From contig QBUN01000371.1 of assembly GCA_013180565.1 (NCBI GenBank), positions 1 through 11,641 on the forward strand: DNA of 11,641 bases, written 5' to 3'. Within the stretch, counting starts at the first letter, position 1. Each line of letters begins with the position of its first letter. The stretch comes from Candidatus Methanophaga sp. GoMg3.2. GTDB lineage: Archaea > Halobacteriota > Syntropharchaeia > Alkanophagales > Methanospirareceae. This document shows, one piece after another, positions 1 to 6,991 of this stretch. Both the position numbers and the translations under genes were made by a program. The notes under the pieces are model-generated. The model was not told where the DNA came from. It saw only the letters and a program-made list of their open reading frames with translations, and did not search any database.

Positions 1-293
1 GGTTTAATATTTATATTATAGTGCAAGCACCAAACAATAAGGAGAACGTGCCGATACGAAGTTATGAATGCCTATGCCGAAGCTAACTATTTACCGATCA
101 CGCATTACTGATTACGCATCACCCAAAAGAACGAACTGGAATATTTTGATATGAACGCAACGCCAAGGGTAATTCCTATGTGTCCAAATATGAGTATGGT
201 TTAAAGATATGTTATCTTTATATGATAAATATAGATTTATTAAAATTGATCTATATCTAAACCAAAGATAAGATAAGATTATAGGAGATAAAA
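1..293. other. AT-rich intergenic region upstream of the antitoxin gene
   Basis: No credible coding frame was seen on either strand. It holds an imperfect direct repeat of about 12 bases at 96-107 and 110-121 (GATCACGCATTA and GATTACGCATCA), a TATA-like stretch at 10-18 with no gene close downstream, and the palindrome/TATA region at about 198-263 described separately. Confidence 0.6.
198..263 (+). promoter_or_regulatory. Candidate promoter/operator of the antitoxin gene
   Basis: A perfect 8-bp inverted repeat, TAAAGATA-TGT-TATCTTTA, lies at 202-220. Its right arm overlaps a TATA-box-like TTTATATG at 218-225, about 70 bases before the antitoxin ATG. A wider imperfect inverted repeat pairs GGTTTAAAGATAT (198-210) with ATATCTAAACC (253-263). 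AAAGATA recurs at 264-270, followed by AGATA repeats. Type II antitoxins commonly repress their own promoters by binding palindromes, so an autoregulatory operator is a reasonable inference. The transcription start is not visible. Confidence 0.4.
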
Positions 294-518
294 ATGGCGG
301 AAGCAAAACCTATAATGAAAAGTGAATTAACCATAACCCCAGATGCTTTTAGTACATTAGTTAAATTGAAAGAGGAGCTTGAAGATGTGATTGAAACGAT
401 TGAGATAATGAATGATAGGGCGTTAATGGAAGGGTTGAAAAAGTCTAAGAGGGACGTTGAAGAAGGAAGGATTTACGAATTGAAAAATGTTGACGACTTC
501 GATGAAATCTGGAAATGA
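294..518 (+). CDS. RelB-like type II antitoxin, orphaned
   Basis: This 74-residue, highly charged protein has a predicted helical middle rich in Glu, Ile and Leu (about residues 20-45). Its C-terminus runs EEGRIYELKNVDDFDEIWK, an acidic segment ending in Ile-Trp like the toxin-wrapping tails of archaeal RelB-type antitoxins. The ATG has a Shine-Dalgarno GGAG at 283-286. Its stop overlaps the start of a short downstream frame in the sequence ATGA (515-518), the coupling expected for an antitoxin-toxin pair. That frame is only 17 codons, so the toxin is lost. The antitoxin may now be a relic, a silencer of related toxins elsewhere, or a regulator of the downstream operon. The family call comes from pattern recognition; other small antitoxin families are possible. 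Confidence 0.65.
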   Translation: MAEAKPIMKSELTITPDAFSTLVKLKEELEDVIETIEIMNDRALMEGLKKSKRDVEEGRIYELKNVDDFDEIWK

Positions 519-568
519 AAGTAATTTTACACAAGTTCGGACATAGGAAAGAGGTATATACAAAGTGA
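515..568 (+). pseudogene. Internally deleted RelE-like toxin remnant
   Basis: The frame encodes only MKVILHKFGHRKEVYTK and stops at 566-568. The first seven residues look like the usual N-terminus of archaeal RelE/ParE toxins (MKVILHK). The last ten (FGHRKEVYTK) look like the usual C-terminus, where a final strand ends in a G/D-H-R-K-x-V-Y motif. A full toxin is about 85-90 residues, so about 70 central residues appear deleted in frame, leaving the two ends joined. It overlaps the antitoxin stop at its 5' end and the GTG start of the next gene at its 3' end. The product is too short to be an active RNase. Confidence 0.5.
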
Positions 569-1821
569 GCGATAAAATGAAAGATAAAACTGTTTGCGTT
601 GTTGGTTTAGGCTATGTCGGTTTACCGTTAGCCGAGGCTTTTGCGAGACATTTAAAGGTCATAGGATATGACATAGACGAAGCGAAAGTAGGAAAGCTAA
701 ATGCTGAAAATGATAAAGAAAACATAGAATTCACTGCGGACCCTTCTTTGATTAAACGTGCAGATTTTGTTATTATTGCCGTGCCTACACCCGTAACAAA
801 ATCTAAAGAGCCAGACTTGCGGTATGTCAAATCAGCGGCAGAAACTGTCGGGAAGAATCTAAAGCGAGGTGCCACAGTGGTATTGGAATCTACCGTTTAT
901 CCTGGCGTTACAGAAGAAGTTGTTGCTCCGAGCTTAGAACGAAACTCAAAGATGAAATGCGGTATTGACTTCTACATTGGATATTCGCCCGAACGGATAA
1001 ATCCCGGTGATGACGCGCACGCATTAACAAAGATAACGAAAATCGTTGCAGGTATGGATGAAGATACAACGGAAAGATTAGCTGAGCTTTACGGGTTGAT
1101 AACAAACGTGTATAAAGCAAAAGACATAAGAACAGCCGAAGCAGCTAAGGTTATAGAGAATATCCAGCGTGATTTGAATATTGCATTGATGAATGAACTT
1201 GCAATTATTTTCCATAAAATGAGTTTGGATACAAACTCGGTTTTAGAAGCGGCAGGCACGAAATGGAATTTCCAGCCGTATAAGCCGGGTTTGGTTGGTG
1301 GACATTGCATTCCTGTTGATCCTTACTACCTGGTGTATAAAGCAAAGGAGTTAGGCTATCATCCACAAGTGATACTAGCTGGGAGGTCAATCAATGATTA
1401 TATTCCGAAGCATGTGGCAGAGATGGCGATTAAAGGCTTGAATGAGGTTGGTAAGGTAATTAAAGGCTCTAAAGTTTTGATTATGGGGTTGACTTACAAA
1501 GAGAACGTTCCAGATACGAGGGAATCGCCCGCGCGGGAGATGGTAAAAGAGTTGAAAGAGTTTGGAGTAGAGGCATATGGGTATGATCCTTTACTTAGCA
1601 AGGAGGAGATAAAGGGGTTTGGTGTGAATGCTTTGGATAACTTGGATGTGAAACTTAAAATGGATGGTGTTATTGTAGCGGTGGCACATGATGAGTTCAG
1701 GAAGATGAAGCTTGAAGATGTAAAAAAGTTTATGAATGATAAGCCGGTATTAGTTGATGTAAGGGGGATGTTTGATGAAGAAGAAGCTGAAGGGATGGGC
1801 ATTTATTACAAAACATTGTAG
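565..1821 (+). CDS. wecC: Nucleotide-sugar 6-dehydrogenase, UDP-ManNAc/UDP-GlcNAc type
   Basis: This is a 418-residue cytoplasmic UDP-glucose/GDP-mannose dehydrogenase family enzyme of normal length. It oxidises C6 of a nucleotide sugar to the uronate with two NAD+. Visible signatures are the N-terminal Rossmann motif GLGYVGLP (14-21), VPTPV (73-77), ESTVYPG (108-114), GYSPERINPGD (139-149), the central helix EAAKVIENIQRDLN (192-205) and the catalytic Cys248 in GLVGGHCIPVDPYYL. The C-terminal domain carries GLTYKENVPDTRESP. The stretch KELGYHPQVILAGRSIND resembles the WbpA/TviB/WecC subgroup that acts on N-acetylated hexosamines. A 2-epimerase gene follows after 20 bases, so UDP-ManNAc to UDP-ManNAcA is the likeliest reaction; UDP-GlcNAc or UDP-GalNAc oxidation is the alternative. 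The start is GTG at 565, with GAGG at 551-554; an in-frame ATG at 577 would lose four residues. Confidence 0.9.
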   Translation: MSDKMKDKTVCVVGLGYVGLPLAEAFARHLKVIGYDIDEAKVGKLNAENDKENIEFTADPSLIKRADFVIIAVPTPVTKSKEPDLRYVKSAAETVGKNLKRGATVVLESTVYPGVTEEVVAPSLERNSKMKCGIDFYIGYSPERINPGDDAHALTKITKIVAGMDEDTTERLAELYGLITNVYKAKDIRTAEAAKVIENIQRDLNIALMNELAIIFHKMSLDTNSVLEAAGTKWNFQPYKPGLVGGHCIPVDPYYLVYKAKELGYHPQVILAGRSINDYIPKHVAEMAIKGLNEVGKVIKGSKVLIMGLTYKENVPDTRESPAREMVKELKEFGVEAYGYDPLLSKEEIKGFGVNALDNLDVKLKMDGVIVAVAHDEFRKMKLEDVKKFMNDKPVLVDVRGMFDEEEAEGMGIYYKTL

Positions 1822-1841
1822 GATTAGGATAATGAAATAAC

Positions 1842-2948
1842 ATGAAAATCTCAATTATCTTCGGAACACGCCCTGAAATAATAAAAATGTCACCTGTGAT
1901 AAGAGAATGCGAGAAGCAAAACGTAGATTACTTTATCTTGCACACAGGACAGCACTACTCCTATAATTTAGACAAAATCTTCTTTGAAGATTTAGAGTTG
2001 CCTGAGGCAAAATACAACTTGGATGTTGGCTCAGGCACGCATGCAGAAGAAACCGGTAAAATGGTGATAGGCATAGAAAAAATTCTAAAAGAAGAAAAGC
2101 CCGATATTGTTCTTGTAGAAGGCGACACGAACACCGTTTTAGCAGGTGCTTTAGCCGCTTCCAAGCTTCACATCAAAGTTGGTCATGTAGAAGCAGGCTT
2201 AAGAAGCCATGATAGAACCATGCCAGAAGAAATCAACAGAGTTTTAGCAGACCACGTTTCAGATTTTTTGTTTGCCCCCACCGAAAAGGCAAGAGAGAAT
2301 TTATTGAATGAGGGAGTAGAAGAAAATAAAATCTTCGTTACTGGCAATACAATTGTGGATGCAGTTTATCAGAACTTGGAGATTGCAAGAAGAAAGGTAG
2401 ATTCCTTAAACAAACTCAATTTAAGTCCTAAAGAATATTTCCTTATGACTGCACATAGACAAGAGAATGTTGATGCTAAGAATAGGTTAAAAGGCATTTT
2501 AGATGGGTTAGAATTGGTTTATCACGATGTTAAATTTCCTTTAATATATCCAATCCATCCGAGAACGATGAAAAGGATAAAGGAATTCGGATTAGAAAAT
2601 CCAGTAGGTGTTGAGTTAATCGAACCTCTTGGATTCCTTGAGTTTTTACAATTGGAAGCAAATGCCAAACTTGTTTTAACAGATTCTGGAGGCGTTCAGG
2701 AGGAGACTTGCATTTTGAAAGTTCCTTGCGTTACTTTAAGAGATAACACAGAGAGACCGGAAACATTAGAAGTCGGAAGTAATGTTTTAGCGGGTATAAA
2801 TCAAAATAAGATTTTAGAAGGTGTTAACTTCATGCTAACTAAAAAAAGAAATTGGAAGAATCCGTTTGGTGATGGAAAAACCGGAAAAAGAATTGTTGAG
2901 ATATTGATAAATAGTGAGGTGGTAAATGCTAGAAATTGTTGTTCATGA
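1842..2948 (+). CDS. wecB: UDP-N-acetylglucosamine 2-epimerase (non-hydrolysing)
   Basis: This 368-residue GT-B-fold cytoplasmic enzyme interconverts UDP-GlcNAc and UDP-ManNAc. The family motifs are intact: FGTRPEIIKMSPVI (7-20), HTGQH (34-38), VEGDTNTVLAGALAA (92-106), HVEAGLRS (115-122), PEEINR (128-133), AHRQEN (204-209), PIHPRT (237-242), TDSGGVQEE (280-288) and RDNTERPE (300-307). Asp95, Glu117, Glu130 and His205 correspond to the residues regarded as catalytic in WecB. The gene follows the dehydrogenase by 20 bases, so the two probably form a UDP-ManNAcA module. Its last 23 bases overlap the next gene. The tail VNARNCCS lies beyond the usual end of the fold and may be an extension caused by that overlap. 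Confidence 0.95.
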   Translation: MKISIIFGTRPEIIKMSPVIRECEKQNVDYFILHTGQHYSYNLDKIFFEDLELPEAKYNLDVGSGTHAEETGKMVIGIEKILKEEKPDIVLVEGDTNTVLAGALAASKLHIKVGHVEAGLRSHDRTMPEEINRVLADHVSDFLFAPTEKARENLLNEGVEENKIFVTGNTIVDAVYQNLEIARRKVDSLNKLNLSPKEYFLMTAHRQENVDAKNRLKGILDGLELVYHDVKFPLIYPIHPRTMKRIKEFGLENPVGVELIEPLGFLEFLQLEANAKLVLTDSGGVQEETCILKVPCVTLRDNTERPETLEVGSNVLAGINQNKILEGVNFMLTKKRNWKNPFGDGKTGKRIVEILINSEVVNARNCCS

Positions 2949-3228
2949 AATAAAAGGATACTGCCCGGTCTATAAAGTTGGGGATAATATAGAGATAGAT
3001 GACCCAGAAATTGTCTTGGAAAAGACGGATGCCTTATGCACCCATGCGTTATCAACATTGCTCCACTACGCTTTGATATTGGAGTATGACTGGTGTCCTA
3101 TAGAACTTGGATTGACAACAGAGCAAGATCCAGAACATGCATACTTACAATGCGTTGACCCTGGAAAGCCTTATACTGAAGGCGGAACAGTAATATTTAA
3201 ATGTAGAAGAATAGAAAAGGAGGAATGA
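2926..3228 (+). CDS. TIGR04076-like small protein of unknown function
   Basis: This 100-residue soluble protein has the layout of the TIGR04076 family, which is frequent in archaea and anaerobes: a short N-terminal strand (MLEIVVHEIKG), a CPVYKVGD element (13-20), a hydrophobic His/Leu-rich helix (ALSTLLHYALILEYD) and a late Cys-containing strand (VIFKCRRIE). Cys residues at about 13, 38, 57, 75 and 92 are notable. No catalytic motif is recognised and no function is claimed. The ATG has GAGG at 2916-2919 with a 6-base spacer inside the end of wecB, so translation is probably coupled. Its place between wecB and two SDR genes, with only 6 bases to the next gene, suggests co-expression with sugar-nucleotide enzymes. 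Confidence 0.7.
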   Translation: MLEIVVHEIKGYCPVYKVGDNIEIDDPEIVLEKTDALCTHALSTLLHYALILEYDWCPIELGLTTEQDPEHAYLQCVDPGKPYTEGGTVIFKCRRIEKEE

Positions 3229-3234
3229 TATAAT

Positions 3235-4176
3235 ATGGAAACACAAAAGATATTGGTAACTGGAGGGAAGGGATTCATAGGCTCGAATCTTGTTCCAGAA
3301 TTAGAGATAAGGGGGCACGAAGTCAGGGTATGCGACCTGAGGCATTCAGAAGAGGAGAACTATATTCGATGTGATGCCAGCAAGTATCGGCAGGTGGAAA
3401 GGATGTTTGAAGGAAGTGATTTCGACTATGTGTATCATTTAGCTGCGGAATACGGAAGGTGGAACGGTGAGGATTACTACGAAAATCTATGGATGACAAA
3501 CGTTGTTGGCACAAAGAACATGATAAGAATGCAAGAGAAGAAGAAGTTCAGAATGATATTCTTTAGCTCTGCTGAGGTCTATGGTGATTATGAAGGCAGA
3601 ATGAGCGAAGATGTTATGGATAAAGTAGCAATAAAACAGATGAACGATTATGCGATGACAAAGTGGGTTGGGGAGATGCAAGTGCTGAACTCTGCGGCTA
3701 TGTTCGGAACTGAAACTGTAAGGGTTCGACCGGTTAATGCCTATGGACCGCATGAACATTATAGCCCTTATCGGGGCGTTATTCCTTTGTTTAGTTATAG
3801 AGCGTTAAAAGATTTGCCATACACCGTCTATATGGGACATAAGCGAATATTTGATTATGTCGAGGATACATGCAGAACATTTGCCAATCTTGCGGATAAT
3901 TTTATTCCTGGAGAGGTTTACAACGTTGGGGGGAAACCTGAATGGGAGACAGACATAAAACATGTTTCAGACCTTGTATTACAGTATTTAGGCAAGGACG
4001 ATTCCAAAGTTACGTATAAAAAAGCGGAGCCATTTACTACAAAGGTCAAGCACATGGACTTTTCTAAAGCGGTAAGGGATTTGAAACATGACCCAAAAGT
4101 TCCATTAAAAGAAGGTATACCGAAGGTAATAGAGTGGATGAAAAGTATTTATACAAAAAACAAAAGGTGGGTATAA
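3235..4176 (+). CDS. NAD-dependent epimerase/dehydratase (extended SDR) 1
   Basis: This 313-residue cytoplasmic extended SDR acts on a nucleotide sugar as a 4-epimerase, 4,6-dehydratase or related enzyme. The cofactor loop is TGGKGFIG (9-16). Asp34 at the end of strand 2 favours NAD. HLAAEYGR starts at 68, the catalytic Ser lies in FFSSAEVYG (109-117), and the active-site pair is Tyr139-x-x-x-Lys143 in NDYAMTKWVGE. VRPVNAYGPHEHYSPYRG binds substrate in this class. The ATG has a strong AGGAGG about 8 bases upstream and lies 6 bases after the previous stop. The sequence is divergent enough that the exact substrate cannot be read. It is only distantly similar to the next gene, so the pair is not a recent tandem duplication. 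Confidence 0.85.
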   Translation: METQKILVTGGKGFIGSNLVPELEIRGHEVRVCDLRHSEEENYIRCDASKYRQVERMFEGSDFDYVYHLAAEYGRWNGEDYYENLWMTNVVGTKNMIRMQEKKKFRMIFFSSAEVYGDYEGRMSEDVMDKVAIKQMNDYAMTKWVGEMQVLNSAAMFGTETVRVRPVNAYGPHEHYSPYRGVIPLFSYRALKDLPYTVYMGHKRIFDYVEDTCRTFANLADNFIPGEVYNVGGKPEWETDIKHVSDLVLQYLGKDDSKVTYKKAEPFTTKVKHMDFSKAVRDLKHDPKVPLKEGIPKVIEWMKSIYTKNKRWV

Positions 4177-4179
4177 AAA

Positions 4180-5175
4180 ATGGGTATAGAGGAAGAATAT
4201 GAAGGGAAAACAATTTTAGTAACAGGCGGTGCGGGCTGCATAGGAACGAATCTTTGCAAGAAGTTAGCGGAGTTGAATGCAGAGAAAGTGATAATCTTAG
4301 ACGATTTGTCGAGTGCATACGAATGGAACATTCCGAAAGGCGAGAATATTTCGTTTGTAAAGGGAAGCGTTTTAGACGATGAAATGCTGAAAAGAGTGTT
4401 CAAAGCGAAACCTGATTATGTATTCCATTTGGCGGCACATTTCGCAAACCAGAACTCCGTGGATAATCCGGAGACCGATTTGATGGTGAATGGTGTAGGA
4501 ACGCTAAAAGTTCTGCAATACGCACATCTCACGAGCGTGAAAAGATTTGTCTATTCCTCTTCGGGCTGCGGGGTATATGGTCTGGATTCAAAGATACCCT
4601 TTGAGGAGCACGACATCTCGATCAGTCTGCATACTCCATATCAGGTGACGAAGCTGCTCGGGGAGTTATACACCAACTACTTCCATAATTTGTATGATCT
4701 CCCCATCGTTAATGCAAGGTTCTTCAACGTTTATGGTCCGGGTGAGGTGCCGGGGAAATACAGAAATGTAATTCCGAACTTCTTCTACTGGGCGATGAAA
4801 GGACAGACATTACCTATAACCGGCGATGGAACGGAAACGAGGGATTGGACTTATGTGGATGATATAATAAATGGTCTTTTGGCAATGGGAATAAAAGAAG
4901 AAGCAGTCGGAGAAGCTATCAATCTCGGCTCCGGTAAGGAACACAGAGTTATAGATATGGCGAATATGGTGAATGCACTTACAGGTAATGAAGCGGGGAT
5001 TAAATACGTAGAGAGAAGGGATTGGGATGTGAAGACAAGGTTACTATCATCAATCGAGAAGGCGAAGAGGTTATTGGATTACAAGCCGCAGACTGAGTTT
5101 GAAGATGGTTTGAAGAAAGTGCAGGAGTGGTTCACTGAGAACTGGGAGAATATAGAGAAAAATACCGAATTTTAG
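4180..5175 (+). CDS. NAD-dependent epimerase/dehydratase (extended SDR) 2, UDP-glucose 4-epimerase-like
   Basis: This is a 331-residue extended SDR. TGGAGCIG (15-22) binds NAD, and Asp41-Asp42 lie at the strand-2 end. HLAAHFANQNSVDNPETD (83-100) matches the substrate-loop region of UDP-hexose 4-epimerases. SSSGCGVYG (126-134) holds the active-site Ser, with Tyr154-x-x-x-Lys158 in PYQVTKLLGE. NARFFNVYGPGE and GDGTETRDWTYVDDI are typical of WbpP/GalE-like and GDP/UDP-sugar epimerases. Likely roles are 4-epimerisation of UDP-Glc/GlcNAc or a uronic acid form. It starts 3 bases after the previous stop, with a GGTGGG Shine-Dalgarno inside that gene's last codons. Its C-terminal ENWENIEK...EF is repeated, in inverted orientation, at 10830-10865. 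Confidence 0.85.
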   Translation: MGIEEEYEGKTILVTGGAGCIGTNLCKKLAELNAEKVIILDDLSSAYEWNIPKGENISFVKGSVLDDEMLKRVFKAKPDYVFHLAAHFANQNSVDNPETDLMVNGVGTLKVLQYAHLTSVKRFVYSSSGCGVYGLDSKIPFEEHDISISLHTPYQVTKLLGELYTNYFHNLYDLPIVNARFFNVYGPGEVPGKYRNVIPNFFYWAMKGQTLPITGDGTETRDWTYVDDIINGLLAMGIKEEAVGEAINLGSGKEHRVIDMANMVNALTGNEAGIKYVERRDWDVKTRLLSSIEKAKRLLDYKPQTEFEDGLKKVQEWFTENWENIEKNTEF

Positions 5176-5343
5176 TTTTGATGCGCAGATTAGCAGAATA
5201 TAGAAGAGAGGAAATCCAAAGTGGTTGAGACTTCGTACGTCTCGATTCCGATTTGTGATTACTTGGATGAGGGAGGATGTTTGAGGAGAAGAGGCAAAGG
5301 GAAAAGCTTTTTGTATAAAACGCTTTAATTTCAGATGAGTTAA
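5176..5343 (+). pseudogene. Degraded 3' end of a nucleotide-sugar dehydrogenase
   Basis: This 168-base gap resembles the decayed tail of a WecC-type gene. The intact dehydrogenase ends with PVLVDVRGMFDEEEAEGM-GIYYKTL. Here FVITWM is read at about 5252-5269 in one frame, GRMFEEKRQREKLFV at 5271-5315 in a second, and YKTL-stop at 5314-5328 in a third. At DNA level GGATGTTTGA is shared exactly, and spacing to the stop differs by only two bases. A 5-bp hairpin (GAGAC 5227-5231, GTCTC 5239-5243) lies in the middle. The longest open frame from GTG 5221 has 35 codons and no recognisable product. The match is short, so this is a moderate-confidence reading. Confidence 0.4.
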
Positions 5344-6771
5344 ATGAACACCGTCCAAAGAATCACAAAAAACACCGCTGCATTATTCGCTGCTCAAGCA
5401 GTTACTGCCGTTTTAGGATTAGTTTTATCCATTCTAATTGCTCGAACCTTAGGTCCTTTTGAATTTGGTAAATATTCTTTTGCCCTTGCCTTCACTGCGA
5501 TTTTTGCCATCTTTTCGGATTTAGGATATAACACACTGTTGATCAGAGAGATTGCAAGAGATAAATCCCAGGCAAGCAAATACCTGAATAATGTCATAAG
5601 CATGCGTGCATTATTGTCCCTCGTAATCTTTGCTTTAATTGTAATAACCATCAATGTGCTGGGTTATCCCGCAGATACAAAGAATGTCGTGTATTTATTT
5701 GGCGTTTACACCCTTTTAATGTCTTTTGCAAATATTTTTAGAGTAACTTTTCGCGCATTTGAAAAGATGGAGTATGAGGCAGGCATCACGATATTTCTAA
5801 GCATATTAAGAGTCTCTTTGGGATTATTGGTTCTGTTTCTGGGATACGGTTTGATAGAGCTTGCGCTAGTCTTTCTTTTTTCTGGCGTTTTTGATGTTTT
5901 ACTTAGCTTTTTGATCTGCGAAAGAAAGTTCGTGAAACCAAAGATAGAATTGGATTCGCATTTTTGGAAGAGCACGATAAAAATGGCGTTGCCACTTAGT
6001 ATGTCATCTATCTTTGGTTTGATATATGTAAGGATAGATACAGTAATGCTCTCGATATTGAAAGGGGCTGCAGTTGTTGGTTGGTATAACGCAGCATATA
6101 CTTTAGTCTTAGGATTTATGCCAATTCCTAGTTTATTCTTGAATGCCATCTTCCCTTTGATGTCAAGGTATTTTGTATCTTCAAAGGGTTCATTAAAAGT
6201 AGCTTATGAAAAAGCATCTAAATTCTTGCTAATTTTAGGGTTCCCTCTTGCTGTAGGGATAACCTTACTTGCAGACAGGATTATTATTCTTTTTTATGGC
6301 CAGCAATTCTATCCTTCGATAATTGCACTTCAAATATTGGCTTGGGATATTTTGTTAAGATTTTTATTTGCACCAACAGGTACCGTACTTGTTTCTACGA
6401 ACAAGCAAAATCAGATGGCTACCATTGCGGGTATGGGTGCTTTACTAAATGTTATCTTGAACTTAATTCTAATCCCACATCTAAGCTATGTTGGGGCTGC
6501 AATTGCCACTATAATTACCGAAATTTTTGTTTTAGGAGTGTTTTTCTATTTGGTTGCAAAACAACTACATACATTGTTTTTACATAAACTTGTTGTCAAA
6601 CCTTTAATTGCTTCTTTAGTTATGGGTCTCTTCATTTATTCTTTTGGTAATACGATGAACTTGTTCCTGATTATAATTTTATCTATAATTTTATATTTTG
6701 TTGTACTTTATTTAATAGGAGGATTTTCCAAAGATGATATTGATTTAGTCCGACAAGTATTTAAGGGTTGA
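5344..6771 (+). CDS. wzx: Polysaccharide flippase, Wzx/MOP superfamily
   Basis: This 475-residue, very hydrophobic protein has about 12-14 predicted membrane helices and belongs to the oligosaccharidyl-lipid flippase group of the MOP exporters. It would move lipid-linked glycan units across the cytoplasmic membrane. The N-terminus is characteristic: a first helix with FAAQAVTAVLGLVLSILIAR, then RTLGPFEFGKYSFALAF and DLGYNTLLIREIAR. Later come DTVMLSILKGAAVVGWYNAAY and PTGTVLVSTNKQN, both typical of the family. No strong Shine-Dalgarno is visible before the ATG; GATGAG at 5334-5339 is weak. It is the last gene of the rightward operon. Its last codon and stop (GGT TGA, 6766-6771) lie inside the left terminal repeat of a mobile element, so the original C-terminus may have been altered slightly. 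Overall length is normal. Confidence 0.92.
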   Translation: MNTVQRITKNTAALFAAQAVTAVLGLVLSILIARTLGPFEFGKYSFALAFTAIFAIFSDLGYNTLLIREIARDKSQASKYLNNVISMRALLSLVIFALIVITINVLGYPADTKNVVYLFGVYTLLMSFANIFRVTFRAFEKMEYEAGITIFLSILRVSLGLLVLFLGYGLIELALVFLFSGVFDVLLSFLICERKFVKPKIELDSHFWKSTIKMALPLSMSSIFGLIYVRIDTVMLSILKGAAVVGWYNAAYTLVLGFMPIPSLFLNAIFPLMSRYFVSSKGSLKVAYEKASKFLLILGFPLAVGITLLADRIIILFYGQQFYPSIIALQILAWDILLRFLFAPTGTVLVSTNKQNQMATIAGMGALLNVILNLILIPHLSYVGAAIATIITEIFVLGVFFYLVAKQLHTLFLHKLVVKPLIASLVMGLFIYSFGNTMNLFLIIILSIILYFVVLYLIGGFSKDDIDLVRQVFKG

Positions 6772-6795
6772 GTTTGGAATGAAGGTGGGACACTC
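6766..6795 (+). repeat. Left terminal inverted repeat
   Basis: This 30-base repeat starts GGTTGAGTTTG and ends GTGGGACACTC. It pairs with 7311-7340 with five mismatches, all in the middle. Its first six bases include the flippase stop codon. Confidence 0.7.
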
Positions 6796-6839
6796 CGACA
6801 CATCACTATGTTATTAAATATGCTCGATTAGATATAACA

Positions 6840-6845
6840 TTTTTT
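6840..6845 (+). terminator. Candidate oligo-T terminator of the rightward operon
   Basis: A run of six T (6840-6845) follows the flippase stop by about 70 bases, with more T-rich sequence to about 6873. Archaeal termination often occurs at such oligo-T tracts without a strong stem. It lies inside the mobile-element relic. Confidence 0.3.
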
Positions 6846-6897
6846 ATTACAAAATTTGATTTTAATACCATGTAACCTCATAAGCCAATTAGTCATA

Positions 6898-6938
6898 GTA
6901 TATCGGCCGCTTGCGGTAAAGTGGAGCGACCGATATAC
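6898..6938. repeat. Perfect-stem hairpin inside the mobile element
   Basis: GTATATCGG (6898-6906) pairs exactly with CCGATATAC (6930-6938). After one C-A mismatch the stem continues with CGCT (6908-6911) and AGCG (6925-6928), leaving a 13-base loop. An alternative inner fold is CCGC-TT-GCGG (6907-6916). It is well preserved although the surrounding element is decayed. Confidence 0.6.
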
Positions 6939-6991
6939 CTTTATGAACCGCTAACTACCTGCTCTCATGCCGTTGAATTAATTCACTATCC

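Noticed and set aside
10..18. TATA-box-like TTTATATTA near the left edge
   Set aside because: No gene starts within a normal distance downstream on the plus strand, and AT-rich DNA gives such matches by chance.
5227..5243. Hairpin GAGAC/GTCTC as a terminator after SDR 2
   Set aside because: The stem is only 5 bp, has no T-tract, and lies between genes of one apparent operon.
5221..5328. A 35-codon GTG-started gene in the SDR-flippase gap
   Set aside because: The product is low-complexity and basic, with no family resemblance. The dehydrogenase-like pieces in three frames explain the region better.
5706..6149. 147-codon minus-strand frame
   Set aside because: It lies antisense within the flippase gene, whose membrane pattern and family motifs are clear, and it has no recognisable features.
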